From GCA-020343675 sp964462945 (lineage in GTDB: Bacteria; Planctomycetota; Phycisphaerae; Sedimentisphaerales; Anaerobacaceae), in assembly GCA_964462945.1 (NCBI GenBank), contig CAYWZW010000012.1, forward strand, positions 27,825 to 91,824: a stretch of DNA of 64,000 bases, in the 5' to 3' direction. Under the pieces are notes generated by a model, which ran no database searches, was not told the origin of the DNA, and was given only the letters and a program-made list of their open reading frames with translations. The position numbers and the translations under genes were made by a program. Shown in pieces: positions 1 through 9,326 of this stretch. Position 1 is the first letter of the stretch. Every line of letters starts with the position of its first letter.

Positions 1-1
1 A

Positions 2-136
2 TTCACCCTCATGGGCAACGTCGCTATCCGTGCCGGCAGGAAGCTGGAATTCGACTGGAAGAACATGAACGTCACAAACGTCCCCGAGGCCAACAAATTC
101 GTCAAGCCTCAGTACCGCAAGGGTCGGACTATTTAG
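2..136 (+). CDS. Gfo/Idh/MocA-family oxidoreductase, C-terminal fragment
   Basis: The frame is open from the left edge and stops with TAG at 134-136, so only the last 44 residues are visible. They contain AIRAGRKLEFDW and end in QYRKGRTI. The same kind of tail (IAIRTGRKLRYD, AYRVGKKLEWD) closes the complete oxidoreductases at 9327 and 7832. The fragment is therefore most likely the end of another NAD(P)-dependent Gfo/Idh/MocA dehydrogenase in the same cluster. The catalytic part lies outside the window, so substrate and start cannot be judged. Confidence 0.7.
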   Translation, partial: FTLMGNVAIRAGRKLEFDWKNMNVTNVPEANKFVKPQYRKGRTI

Positions 137-282
137 ATGAGAACATGGGGGGTGAGGATCACGCCACGGGCACTGAGGCGAGACGCTGTGAGCAGCACGC
201 CTCAGCCTGGCACCGGCGTTTTGCAGAGGCATGCCTACGCCTTGAGGCTGCAACCGTTCTGTTTTCTGCCGCAAAAAAAGTG

Positions 283-310
283 TTGTCAATTCCAACATCT
301 TGGAGATAAT
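283..310 (+). promoter_or_regulatory. candidate sigma70-type promoter
   Basis: TTGTCA at 283-288 and GATAAT at 305-310 are separated by 16 bases. They lie about 110 bases before the oxidoreductase start at 421 in a 284-base gap. This is a pattern match only. Confidence 0.3.
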
Positions 311-420
311 AGGGCCCATGGAGCCCGCAGGAGATCCGGGCCGGGAGCAAACGGTGAATTCCGGAATAAACGTGGAATTTGAAGTAGATGTGAAATCATT
401 TCATTAGGAGAAGACCAGTC

Positions 421-1785
421 ATGAGCAAAGTCACCCCGAAAAGCACGTCGCGCCGCGAATTTCTGAAGAACACGGGCCGGATCGCCGCCACTTCGGCTTT
501 GATAGCAGGGATCGCTCCGCGCATCTATGCGGCAGAGAAGAACACTATCAAGGTGGTCCTGATCGGCTGCGGCGGGCGCGGCACGGGCGCCGCGTCCAAC
601 GCGATGTCGGTCAAGAATGGCCCGGTCAAGCTCGTGGCCATGGCCGATGTCTTTGAGAACCGCCTCACCCGCAGTTACGAGAATTTGAAGAAAATGCACG
701 GCGACGAAGTGGACGTGCCCCAGGATCGCAAGTTCGTCGGCTTCGACGGATACAAGAAGGCCATGGATTGTCTGAGTCCGGGCGATGTCGCCATTTTTGC
801 GACGCCTCCGGCATTCCGCTGGGTGCATTTCACCTACGCCATTGCCAAGGGCCTCAATGTCTTTATGGAAAAGCCCGTTACCGTGGATGGCCCGACCACG
901 CGCAAGATGCTGCAATTAGCCGAAGAGTCGGTCAAGAAGAACCTCAAAGTCGGTGTGGGGCTGATGATCCGCCATTGCAGAGGCCGGCAAGAATTGAAAC
1001 GGCGCATCGACGACGGCGAGATCGGCGATATTGTCGCCCTGCGAGCTTACCGGATGGCGGGGCGTTCCGCCACCGCCGGGCCCAAACCCGAGGGCATGAG
1101 CGAGCTGCTGTACCAGATCCAGCGGTTCCACGCCTTCTTATGGGCCAGCGGCGGCATGTACAGCGACTATTACATTCACCAGATCGATGAGTGCTCATGG
1201 ATGAGGGGGGCTTGGCCCGTGGAGGCCCACGCCATGGGTGGGCGGCACTACCGCGGCGATTCCCTGGATCAGAACTTCGACAATTACTCGATCCAATACG
1301 TTTATCCGGACGGCACCAGACTCTTCTATCACGGCCGGGCGATGAACGGCTGTACGGGTGGATTTGACAGCTATGCCCACGGCGCCAAAGGTGTGGCCGT
1401 CATCTCGACGAACGGGCACTATCCGGGCAAGGTGCGTACTTACAAGGGGCACAACACGAACAAGGAGAACCTCATTTGGGCGTTTCCGCAGCCCGAGCCG
1501 AATCCGTACCAGCTTGAGTGGGACGACCTGATCGACGCCATTCGGCAGGACAAGCCCTACAACGAGGTCAAGCGCGGGGCCGAAGCGAGCCTGGTGAACA
1601 CCATGGGCCGGATGGCCGCTCACACGGGCCAGGTCATCACCTTCGATCAGGCCCTCAATTGCGAGCATGAGTTCGCTCCGAATGTGGATAAGCTGACCAT
1701 GGATTCGCCTGCTCCCGTGCGTCTGGACTCCGAGGGCAAGTATCCGGTTCCACAGCCGGGAACTCTCAAGGATCGGGAATACTGA
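421..1785 (+). CDS. Tat-exported Gfo/Idh/MocA oxidoreductase
   Basis: This 454-residue protein is an NAD(P)-dependent sugar-type oxidoreductase of the Gfo/Idh/MocA family. The N-terminus carries a twin-arginine signal (SRREFLKNTGR followed by a hydrophobic stretch to about residue 38), which implies export of the folded, cofactor-loaded enzyme. A Rossmann motif VVLIGCGGRGTGAA follows at about residues 45-58. The family motif EKPV, which holds the catalytic lysine, is present in NVFMEKPVTVDG. The start is supported by TAGGAG at 405-410. It is followed by a second paralogue at 1907 in the same orientation, probably one operon. The substrate cannot be read from sequence; planctomycete paralogues of this type are usually linked to polysaccharide or cyclitol breakdown. 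Confidence 0.9.
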   Translation: MSKVTPKSTSRREFLKNTGRIAATSALIAGIAPRIYAAEKNTIKVVLIGCGGRGTGAASNAMSVKNGPVKLVAMADVFENRLTRSYENLKKMHGDEVDVPQDRKFVGFDGYKKAMDCLSPGDVAIFATPPAFRWVHFTYAIAKGLNVFMEKPVTVDGPTTRKMLQLAEESVKKNLKVGVGLMIRHCRGRQELKRRIDDGEIGDIVALRAYRMAGRSATAGPKPEGMSELLYQIQRFHAFLWASGGMYSDYYIHQIDECSWMRGAWPVEAHAMGGRHYRGDSLDQNFDNYSIQYVYPDGTRLFYHGRAMNGCTGGFDSYAHGAKGVAVISTNGHYPGKVRTYKGHNTNKENLIWAFPQPEPNPYQLEWDDLIDAIRQDKPYNEVKRGAEASLVNTMGRMAAHTGQVITFDQALNCEHEFAPNVDKLTMDSPAPVRLDSEGKYPVPQPGTLKDREY

Positions 1786-1906
1786 GAGTTTGCGCGGTAC
1801 AGCCTTATCTTGTTAGATTGATCGCTGGTCTCGGCCCCGTCGAGACCAGCGGCTGCTTTGCAAAAGGAATACTTTCCGACCAAAACACATGGACAAAGGA
1901 GATAGC

Positions 1907-3226
1907 ATGACACAGTCAACTAAATCAGGTAAAGGTCCGGGCACCACGCGGCGTGACTTTCTGAAAGCCTCGACCGTGGCAGCCTCGGCCGCTGTTTCGG
2001 GTGCGCTGGATATCAGTCACAACGCATTCGCCGCCGGCAGCAATATCCTCCGCGTCGGCATGATTGGCTGCGGCGGACGCAACAGCGGCGCCGCCGCCCA
2101 GGCGCTCACGGCGGACTCGGGCGCGCGCCTCGTGGCGATGTGCGACATCTTCATGGATCGCGTCAAGAACGTGCGGCGAGTTCTCAAGGAGCAAAAAGGG
2201 GACCAGGTGGCCGTGGACGACGACCATTGCTTTGCCGGCTTCGACGGGTACAAGCATGTGATCGAGTCGTCGGACGTGGTTGTGATTGCCAACGCCGCGA
2301 AATTCCACCCGCTCCACGCCTTGACCGCGATCCAGGCCGGCAAGCACGTGTTCGTAGAGAAACCTCACGGGATCGACCCGGCCGGGATCAAGCGGATGCA
2401 GCAGGCCGCCGAGCTGGCAAAACAGAAGGGCCTGTGCCTGGTGTCCGGCCTGCAGAGCCGCTACCACACGGGCTATGCCGAGACGATTCAGCGAATCCAC
2501 GATGGGGCCATTGGTGACGTCGTTGCCATCGAAGAGAATTTCCTTCGCGCGCCATACGTTATCATCGACCGGAAGGCGGGCCTGTCGGAATTGCAGTGGC
2601 AGTGCAGCACGCAGTACCATTTTCGCTGGCTCTCGGGCGACGATGTCCCGCAGTCGCTGGTGCATAACCTGGACCGCTCCAGTTGGGTGATGCACAACAA
2701 AGCCCCGGTCAAGTGTCACGGTCTGGCCGGCCGGTCCTCGATGACCGAGCCGATCTACGGCGACGTGTTCGACCACCATTCGGTCGTCTATGAATTCGAC
2801 AACGGCGTGCCCATCTACGCCTTCTGCCGAACGACCACCGGCTGTCACGACAGCACTTCCAGCATCATGCTCGGCAGCAAAGGCAGGGCGTCCGTCTTGC
2901 AGTGCCGAATCTGGGGCGAGACGAACTGGCAATGGCAGGACCGGTGCGATCCATACCAGAAAGAGCACGACGTTCTGTTCGCGGCGATTCGCTCCGGCAA
3001 ACCCGTCAACAACGGCGACTACATGACGCGCAGCACGATGATTACGGTGATGGGACAAATATCCTGCTATACCGGCAAAGAGGTCACCTGGGAACAGATT
3101 AACCGGTCGGACTTCTACTATCCGCCGAAGGCGGAGGACTGCCGCGATGACATGGAGCCGCCCAGCAAGCCTGATGCGAACGGCAGCTATCCTGTTCCCA
3201 AGCCCGGCTTCACCAAGATGATCTGA
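1907..3226 (+). CDS. Tat-exported Gfo/Idh/MocA oxidoreductase
   Basis: A 439-residue paralogue of the preceding gene. It has a Tat signal (TTRRDFLKAS plus an Ala-rich hydrophobic stretch), a Rossmann motif VGMIGCGGRNSGAA and a catalytic EKP motif in HVFVEKPHGIDP. An in-frame ATG exists at 1889. The start at 1907 is preferred because AAAGGAG at 1895-1901 sits directly before it and the 1889 start would lie upstream of this ribosome site. It ends with the same PVPKPGF-type tail as its neighbour (PVPQPG), which supports recent duplication. It is probably co-transcribed with the genes at 421 and 3280. Confidence 0.9.
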   Translation: MTQSTKSGKGPGTTRRDFLKASTVAASAAVSGALDISHNAFAAGSNILRVGMIGCGGRNSGAAAQALTADSGARLVAMCDIFMDRVKNVRRVLKEQKGDQVAVDDDHCFAGFDGYKHVIESSDVVVIANAAKFHPLHALTAIQAGKHVFVEKPHGIDPAGIKRMQQAAELAKQKGLCLVSGLQSRYHTGYAETIQRIHDGAIGDVVAIEENFLRAPYVIIDRKAGLSELQWQCSTQYHFRWLSGDDVPQSLVHNLDRSSWVMHNKAPVKCHGLAGRSSMTEPIYGDVFDHHSVVYEFDNGVPIYAFCRTTTGCHDSTSSIMLGSKGRASVLQCRIWGETNWQWQDRCDPYQKEHDVLFAAIRSGKPVNNGDYMTRSTMITVMGQISCYTGKEVTWEQINRSDFYYPPKAEDCRDDMEPPSKPDANGSYPVPKPGFTKMI

Positions 3227-3279
3227 GTCCAAAGGTATCCGCTCGACCCACTTTGGGACTTGCTGTTAGGAGATGCACT

Positions 3280-4272
3280 ATGACCATCTGTCGTACCCTT
3301 GTGTGTGTTGCCACGATTATGATACGCCTTGGCGTCACGCCAGGCGCCTGTGCCGCGAAGGACAGCCCAGCGAAGAAGTACACCGAAACCGTTACGGCAA
3401 GCACCGGTGACAAGATGTCTTTTGACATGGTCCTGGTCCCCGGCGGAAGTTTTCAGATGGGCAGCCCCGCGGATGAGCCCGGCCGCAAAGAGGACGAAGG
3501 GCCCCGGCACGAAGTTCGCCTCGATAGCTTCTACCTCTGCACGACCGAGACTACCATTCAGCTCTTTATGGCCTACTACCAGGAGACGGTCAGTGCCAAG
3601 CGAGACTTGCTCGGCGTCCAGGAAGAAAAGAAGGACGCAGAGCAGGCGGACAGCGAGGTCGATGCGATCACAGGCCCCACCCCGGTCTATGGCGACATGA
3701 CAATGGGGTATAACCAGAAGCACCCGGCCATGGGAATGACCTGGCACAATGCCGCGACGTTCTGCCGGTGGCTTTCGAAGAAGACCGGCAAGCCGTACCG
3801 TCTGCCGACGGAGGCCGAATGGGAGTATGCCTGCCGGGCCGGCACCACTAACACTTTTGGCGTCACGAGTGACCCGGAGCAGATGAAGGATTTTGCCTGG
3901 TATAAAGCGACGGCCGACAGCGAGACCTCGGAAGTCGGCAAGAAAAAGCCCAACACCTGGGGTCTTTATGATATGTCAGGCAACGTTCGCGAGTGGGTCC
4001 ATGACTTTTACAGTCCCACCGCTTACAAGGACGCCGCCAAACAGGCGCCGGCAGTCAATCCAAAGGGACCGCAGACGGGCCAGGTACACGTCGCCCGCGG
4101 CGGGGACTATAACAGTCCCGCGACGGAGCTGCGCTGTGCGGCCAGGGCCTTTGAGGAGCCCTGGTGGCGCGCCGGCGACCCCCAGATCCCCAAGAGCCAG
4201 TGGTGGCTGCCTGAAATGGACATCATAGGCTTCCGGGTGGCTCTATCCGTGGACGCCGGCACCAAAAAGTAG
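3280..4272 (+). CDS. secreted SUMF1/FGE-sulfatase-domain protein, FGE cysteines absent
   Basis: A 330-residue protein with a Sec signal (about residues 1-23) followed by a SUMF1 fold. Landmarks are MVLVPGGSFQMGS, PAMGMTWHNAATFCRWLS, YRLPTEAEWEYACRAG, SGNVREWVHD, RGGDYNSPATELRCAAR and IGFRVAL. In true formylglycine-generating enzymes the segment after RGGS carries two active-site cysteines. Here it reads RGGDYN and only one Cys remains, placed differently, so formylglycine formation is unlikely. The signal peptide also argues against modifying nascent sulfatases in the cytoplasm. It may be a carbohydrate-binding or enzyme-partner version of the fold. The start at 3280 is chosen over an upstream one at 3253 because TAGGAG lies at 3267-3272. 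Confidence 0.85.
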   Translation: MTICRTLVCVATIMIRLGVTPGACAAKDSPAKKYTETVTASTGDKMSFDMVLVPGGSFQMGSPADEPGRKEDEGPRHEVRLDSFYLCTTETTIQLFMAYYQETVSAKRDLLGVQEEKKDAEQADSEVDAITGPTPVYGDMTMGYNQKHPAMGMTWHNAATFCRWLSKKTGKPYRLPTEAEWEYACRAGTTNTFGVTSDPEQMKDFAWYKATADSETSEVGKKKPNTWGLYDMSGNVREWVHDFYSPTAYKDAAKQAPAVNPKGPQTGQVHVARGGDYNSPATELRCAARAFEEPWWRAGDPQIPKSQWWLPEMDIIGFRVALSVDAGTKK

Positions 4273-4294
4273 TCCGAAAAAGTACCAAGACAAC

Positions 4295-4331
4295 GGGGCC
4301 TATACCGAAACGAACGCTCGGTATAGGCCCC
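4295..4331. terminator. strong hairpin between convergent genes
   Basis: Arms at 4295-4308 and 4318-4331 form a perfect 14-base-pair GC-rich stem with a 9-base loop. It lies 22 bases after the stop of the SUMF1 gene and about 100 bases past the end of the opposing gene. It can act for both strands. There is no clear T-run, so intrinsic termination is inferred from position. Confidence 0.6.
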
Positions 4332-4434
4332 GCACTGATGCAAAACACTTCCTTGTTGTGTCCGGCTCCGGCTCGGGCCTTCGCCGAGACGACTGTTCGT
4401 CGTTCATTGATGAACGATGAACAATGAACGCTTC

Positions 4435-7248
4435 TTAAGGAGCACTCCTCGGCCGATTCAGGCGGATGTCGTCGAAGTACATCTTGCCTGAGCCGCCCGG
4501 CGTTGTCATGTTACCCCTGGTGCCCAAGCCAAGCGCGATCCGGTCCACGTTCGTCAGGGTGATGCCCTGAGTGGCGAGGGCCTGCAGAGGAATGACCCAC
4601 TCCGTCCAGGTGGTTATCGTCGCTGCACTCGGATCGGGATGGACGACCACCGCAGGCTGACCTGCGCTGTTGGAGACCGCCGCGTACAGCCGCTCAGCCG
4701 CGTTGCTGGCAATCCCGATGTCCTGGTGCGCCCACTGCGGGCTGACCGTGCCGGTAGTCGTGACGTTCGTGAACACGGCCTGGCAGGTAGCATTGGCGTT
4801 ATGGGCCGTTAGCGCCAGACCGATATAGACCGTCGTGCTCATCGGGATATTCCGCGCCGTAGCGCCTGTGACCGGCTGCCAGGTTGTCCCGTTGGCCGAA
4901 TGGGAAACCGTAAAGTTGCCTGCCGCGTCACGCTCCAGCTTCAGCCAACGCGGGGCGGTGACCCCGGTCTGATTCGTGTTGAAGCTGGCGGCGCCCGTCG
5001 CGTCGCGGCCCTGCGAGCCCACGCCGTTGCTGGGCGTAATCGCCGCAAACGCATGTTTGGAGCCACCATCGAGCGTTTCGCGGATCATCACGCCGGCCTT
5101 GGCCCAGCCGTCGGTGTTCTGCACGCTCTGGACCCGCGCCACTATCGAGCCGGCGCCAGTCAGCGTCTTGTAGGCAAAGTGGAACTCATCGTGATAGTTG
5201 CCTGCCGTGCCGACGTCCCAGATGTCCGTACCGGAGGCGGTCATCGTGTAGGTGCCGACTGGTGCTTCGACGAAGCTGCCGACGGACCCTGGACGACCTC
5301 TGAACCACAGCGACAATTCCCCAATGCCTTCTTCCGTCCAGTCTCGCGTGGCTGTTAGAGTCAGCTCGGCTTCAGAATACTTGGCGAAGCCCTGCTTATT
5401 GTTGTCGTAGGCCAGCGGCATGGCTTGGCCGCCTGCGTGAACAATCGTTTCCTCAGTGAACGAGGCCGTGGTCTCATCGCCCACCGCCGCACCGCTGCCA
5501 TTGCCGGCAAAGTAGGGCGGCGTCCCCGGCGTGCCGTAGCCAAGACCATCGTGCCACGAGTACCAAATTTGATTGGCGCCGGTGTCGTAGTCCTCAAAAT
5601 CATCCACGACAAAGAAATCACCCGTCGTGAAGCTCCAGATGTTACCCTTCCAGGGACTATCGGGATTGACGCTGTTGACCTCGTCAACCCGCCAGTAGTA
5701 AGTCGTCAGTAAGGTAAGTTTACCCGGGTTGTAGCTCTCGTCACCGCGGACCTTGCTCCCCTTGTACTCGGGCGAGGCCTTGGTTGCATTCGTCAGCGCA
5801 GTTGCATCCATTCCCAAGTACACCTCATGCGATGCGGCGTAGGCTCCCGAAGTCCAGCTTAGAACCTGCGTCGGCTTCACATTCACAGCGCCGTTAGCCG
5901 GATTCGGGCTCCCGATGGCGCCCCGCGTCGTGAAACTCCAGACGTCCCCCTTGTAAGTCGCAGCGCCGTCAAATTCGTCCACACGCCAGTAATAAGTCTT
6001 AGCCAGCTTTAGCCCGGTGGGACTGTAGGTCGCAACGCCCTGAGGCAGTCCGCCGACTGCGTTGCTTACGGTGTCAAAATTGGTGCCGAAGTAAACAGTG
6101 TGCAATTTGGCCCTGAAGCCCGGCGTCCAGCTAAGCTTGACATTGGCGTCTATAGATTCGGCACCATCGGCCGGAACGGGGTTATAGGCGCTTTGGGATG
6201 GAATCGAGAAGCTCCAGAGCTTGCCTTTCCACGGACTGTTCGGGTCGGCATTATTGACCTCGTCGATTCGCCAGTAGTAAGTGGTGCCCGGAACAAGTCC
6301 GTCCGGATAAGCATATCCGGGAAAGCCGGCCACATAAAATGTTAAGGCCTGATTGCCCCGAAACGCAGGCGAAGCGTGCGTGCCTTCATTCACATCGCTA
6401 AGATTATCACCCAGATACACATCGTGGGAGACGGCGAAAGCTCCCGGACGCCAGCTCAGGGTGACCCACGTGGCCTCGTGCAAGGCGCCGTTGGCAGGAC
6501 TCGGATTGCTACTGAGTTCCGGTTCGGTTGCAGCGTCGGAGAGAATCATATGCCCAAATCCTAGACTCTGGTCATGAGCTTCACGGCTTGTCCAGGTCAT
6601 CTGGATTTCCCGGTCACCGTCGTCCGTATCGTCAATAACGGGGTGGAAACCAATGGCATTGCCTGCTGCAAAGTCCAATGAAAGCATTCGTCCGTATTCG
6701 ATAGAGGCTTCGCAGATGTATCCATCAGCGGTTTTGGTGGAGGCTGCCTGTAAGTAATTAATCGCGCTCTGACCACCACTATCCATGTTGCACCAGTTCC
6801 ATGTCTGGTTATTGGCATTAAAACCGTACTGGTAATGTTCGGCATGTGGTGGAACGGCATTTGTCGTGGAGAAAAAGATTTCTATACAGTCCGCATTCCA
6901 GATATCGCCGCCAGTTTTATTCATGGATAACTTATCGTCTTTCACCACCACTGCCATGTAGATCTTCTCGTCGTCCCACAGCAGATAGAATTCTCCGCTA
7001 CAGTCCGCAGGGCCGGTCCAACTGGTTTGTCCAAGAAACATTTGCCCTGCCGCATCAAGAACGGCTGGGGTCATAGCGTCAAGATTCCAGTCGCTCAGAT
7101 CTCCGTCAATGGCATCAGGAGTACCCCTGAAACAGTCTATCACCAGTGGTTTTCCAGTGGTTGGGTGTACTGCAGGTGGGGCTGCAATCGCCAAACTCAA
7201 GCTGAACAAAGTGACAATTCCCATGAAAAGACATTTCTTAGCTAACAT
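4435..7248 (-). CDS. secreted CBM9-like/Fn3-like multidomain surface protein
   Basis: A 937-residue secreted protein. The signal peptide is about residues 1-22 (ending SLAIA). Residues about 35-240 resemble a CBM9/DOMON sugar-binding domain (LVIDCFRGTPDAIDGDLSDW, FYLLWDDEKIYMAVVV). Three Fn3-like repeats follow, each with an NPANGA opening, a SHxVYLG strand and a TTYYWRVDE strand. A C-terminal jelly-roll-like module begins VVDDFEDYDTGANQIWYSW and ends GKMYFDDIRL. A DUF1349-like domain of roughly 190 residues (DIWDVGTAGNYHDEFHFAYK, WLKLERDAAGNFTVS) is inserted into that last module. The paralogue at 56662 has the same module uninterrupted. The start is supported by AGGAGGAAC just upstream. It is likely a type II secretion cargo or cell-surface carbohydrate-binding protein. 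Confidence 0.85.
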   Translation of the reverse strand: MLAKKCLFMGIVTLFSLSLAIAAPPAVHPTTGKPLVIDCFRGTPDAIDGDLSDWNLDAMTPAVLDAAGQMFLGQTSWTGPADCSGEFYLLWDDEKIYMAVVVKDDKLSMNKTGGDIWNADCIEIFFSTTNAVPPHAEHYQYGFNANNQTWNWCNMDSGGQSAINYLQAASTKTADGYICEASIEYGRMLSLDFAAGNAIGFHPVIDDTDDGDREIQMTWTSREAHDQSLGFGHMILSDAATEPELSSNPSPANGALHEATWVTLSWRPGAFAVSHDVYLGDNLSDVNEGTHASPAFRGNQALTFYVAGFPGYAYPDGLVPGTTYYWRIDEVNNADPNSPWKGKLWSFSIPSQSAYNPVPADGAESIDANVKLSWTPGFRAKLHTVYFGTNFDTVSNAVGGLPQGVATYSPTGLKLAKTYYWRVDEFDGAATYKGDVWSFTTRGAIGSPNPANGAVNVKPTQVLSWTSGAYAASHEVYLGMDATALTNATKASPEYKGSKVRGDESYNPGKLTLLTTYYWRVDEVNSVNPDSPWKGNIWSFTTGDFFVVDDFEDYDTGANQIWYSWHDGLGYGTPGTPPYFAGNGSGAAVGDETTASFTEETIVHAGGQAMPLAYDNNKQGFAKYSEAELTLTATRDWTEEGIGELSLWFRGRPGSVGSFVEAPVGTYTMTASGTDIWDVGTAGNYHDEFHFAYKTLTGAGSIVARVQSVQNTDGWAKAGVMIRETLDGGSKHAFAAITPSNGVGSQGRDATGAASFNTNQTGVTAPRWLKLERDAAGNFTVSHSANGTTWQPVTGATARNIPMSTTVYIGLALTAHNANATCQAVFTNVTTTGTVSPQWAHQDIGIASNAAERLYAAVSNSAGQPAVVVHPDPSAATITTWTEWVIPLQALATQGITLTNVDRIALGLGTRGNMTTPGGSGKMYFDDIRLNRPRSAP

Positions 7249-7310
7249 TTTTGTTCCTCCTAATAATAGTTTTGGTGTAACGCTTCTGCAAAATACACAA
7301 TTCTATGTTG

Positions 7311-7333
7311 AATAATGATTTACGATCATTATT
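7311..7333. promoter_or_regulatory. inverted repeat, possible operator
   Basis: AATAATGAT at 7311-7319 is exactly inverted as ATCATTATT at 7325-7333 with a 5-base spacer. It lies 63 bases before the start of the minus-strand surface protein. The half-site resembles the GATAATGAT half of Fur boxes, but the spacing is larger than in the classical 19-base site. Confidence 0.4.
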
Positions 7334-7690
7334 TTCCTGCAATCTCCTCTGCTTGACTCCGCCAAATTCAGTCATTTTGCAGGTGTCTTTAGAGTTTGGA
7401 CAACTGTGCTCCGGCCACACGCCAAAGCAACCGACAGCAGTTTTCCCCCTCACACTTTGTTTGTTCTTCTTGTGTCCGGAAAAGTCTTTGCGATTTGAAA
7501 CTACCTCCTTCGTTCAAAAGCCCTCAATTCCGCCTCTGTTTGGCGCACAGCTTAGACCCCGCCCGGGAACGAACCATACCATTTATACTTATACTCGATG
7601 GACCGGCCCGCCGTCAAGAGAAATTTCCAGAAAAATGCGTGTCGCATATTGAGGGGCTGTAGCATCAATTTTGCCTTTCGCTTGTCAGGC

Positions 7691-7719
7691 TTGTTTTATC
7701 GCGTAGCATGTGGTACTAT
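7691..7719 (+). promoter_or_regulatory. candidate sigma70-type promoter
   Basis: TTGTTT at 7691-7696 and TACTAT at 7714-7719 with a 17-base spacer, about 110 bases before the oxidoreductase at 7832. Pattern match only. Confidence 0.3.
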
Positions 7720-7831
7720 TGCGGCCAGTCAGATAGCTCTTGAATATGAAGTCTTTTTCGCTTAGTCTGTGGGCGTGGCGAAAGTCGAAATATCCTGCCA
7801 GTTTGGCATACAAGAATGAAGGAGATGAGCT

Positions 7832-9157
7832 ATGAATCGTCAAATCAAACGTCGTACATTTCTGAAAAGTAGTGCCGCAGCCGGAGCGGGGCTAGTAATC
7901 CTCAAATCGGGCATCCTGAAGGCCGGCGCGTCGCCGAACGAGAAGCTCAATATCGCCGTGATCGGCGTCCGCGGGCGCGGAGGGGACAATCTGAAGAGCG
8001 TCAAGGACGAGAACATCGTCGCCTTGTGTGACGTCAACGCGGAGAATCTGGCCGCGGCGGCCAAGGACTTCCCAAAGGCCAAGACATACGAAGATTGGCG
8101 TAAGTGCCTGGAGCAAAAGGACATCGATGCCGTCGTTTGCTCGACGACGGACCACACGCACGCCTTCGTCAATGTCTGGGCAATGAACCGCGGAAAGCAC
8201 GTCTATTGTGAAAAACCGCTGGCTAACGGCGTCCACGAGGCCGACCTCGTGCGCCAGACATATCTGAAGAACAAAAACAAGCTCGCCACGCAGATGGGCA
8301 CACAGATCCACGCCAGCGATAATTACAGGCGAATGGTGGAGCTGATTCGTAACGGCGCGATCGGCACGCCGAGCGAGGTCCGTGTCTGGTGCAGCCGGAC
8401 ACCCGAAGGCGGAAGCTATTTGCCGGAGGCCACGCCGGTGCCGGGTCACATTAACTGGGACTTGTGGATCGGCCCCTCGCCGGTCCATCCGTACAATCCG
8501 GGATACATCAAGGGCGGTTGCCTGGCCTGGAACCCCTTCTGGGACTTCGGCAGCGGGCAGATCGGCGATATGGGCAGTCACATGATGGACATGGCCTACT
8601 GGGGACTCGATTTGAAGCTTCCGACGACGTGCCAGGCTGAAGGGACAGAGTTCAATCCGGATACGTGCCCCCAATGGCTGACCGCTGAGTGGGACCACCC
8701 GGCCAACGACTGGCGGCCGGCCGTCAAAGTCTATTGGTATGACGGCGGCAAGAAGCCCGGAATGCCGTCGAAGGCGTTCGATAGAGAATGGCTGTTCAAA
8801 GGCGCGCTATTCAAGGGAGACCAGGGCTGGCTGCTGGCGGACTACGATCTGCGGATACTAATGCCTAAAATGGATAGTGATATGACGCATTACAAGTCAC
8901 CCAAGGCCAAAGAGCTGATTCCGCCGTCGCTCGGTCATCATCAGGAATGGATCGTCGCGTGCAAGACGGGTAAGCCGACGACGTGCAACTTCGATTACTC
9001 CGGCGCCTTGGTTCAGCACAACCTGCTGGCACTGGTCGCCTACCGCGTGGGCAAGAAACTCGAATGGGACGCCAAAAATCTCAAGGCCACCAACTGCCCC
9101 GAGGCCGACCAGTACATTCGCAAGACGTACCGCCCAGGCTGGGTACTCAACGGGTAA
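7832..9157 (+). CDS. Tat-exported Gfo/Idh/MocA oxidoreductase
   Basis: A 441-residue exported oxidoreductase. The N-terminus has a lysine-arginine Tat-like signal (IKRRTFLKSSAAAGAG). The Rossmann motif is IAVIGVRGRGGDN and the catalytic motif is EKP in HVYCEKPLANG. The mid part has GCLAWNPFWDFGSGQIGDMG with the acidic/His DMGSHMMD motif typical of this planctomycete-rich subfamily. GGAG upstream (in AAGGAGATGAGCT before 7832) sets the start. It opens a plus-strand run 7832-9327-10607-11509-12193 that looks like one operon. Confidence 0.9.
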   Translation: MNRQIKRRTFLKSSAAAGAGLVILKSGILKAGASPNEKLNIAVIGVRGRGGDNLKSVKDENIVALCDVNAENLAAAAKDFPKAKTYEDWRKCLEQKDIDAVVCSTTDHTHAFVNVWAMNRGKHVYCEKPLANGVHEADLVRQTYLKNKNKLATQMGTQIHASDNYRRMVELIRNGAIGTPSEVRVWCSRTPEGGSYLPEATPVPGHINWDLWIGPSPVHPYNPGYIKGGCLAWNPFWDFGSGQIGDMGSHMMDMAYWGLDLKLPTTCQAEGTEFNPDTCPQWLTAEWDHPANDWRPAVKVYWYDGGKKPGMPSKAFDREWLFKGALFKGDQGWLLADYDLRILMPKMDSDMTHYKSPKAKELIPPSLGHHQEWIVACKTGKPTTCNFDYSGALVQHNLLALVAYRVGKKLEWDAKNLKATNCPEADQYIRKTYRPGWVLNG

Positions 9158-9326
9158 CCCGCGTTTTCCTGAAAGTGCCGGAACAAGGCAATGACAGCTT
9201 CAAAAGAAAGCTTGAAGCAGCTAACAGAATGACACTTAATTCATTTTGTCATGGGTTCTTGACCTTTTCGCATTTGGCGCTTTGCGGGCACCAGCATACT
9301 ACGATATAGTCACAGGAGAGCACATT

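Larger units (their letters stand above)
7249..7831. other. 583-base divergent intergenic region
   Basis: It separates the minus-strand surface protein from the plus-strand oxidoreductase operon and must hold promoters for both. It contains the inverted repeat at 7311-7333 and a candidate plus-strand promoter at 7691-7719. I see no convincing gene in it. Confidence 0.6.
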
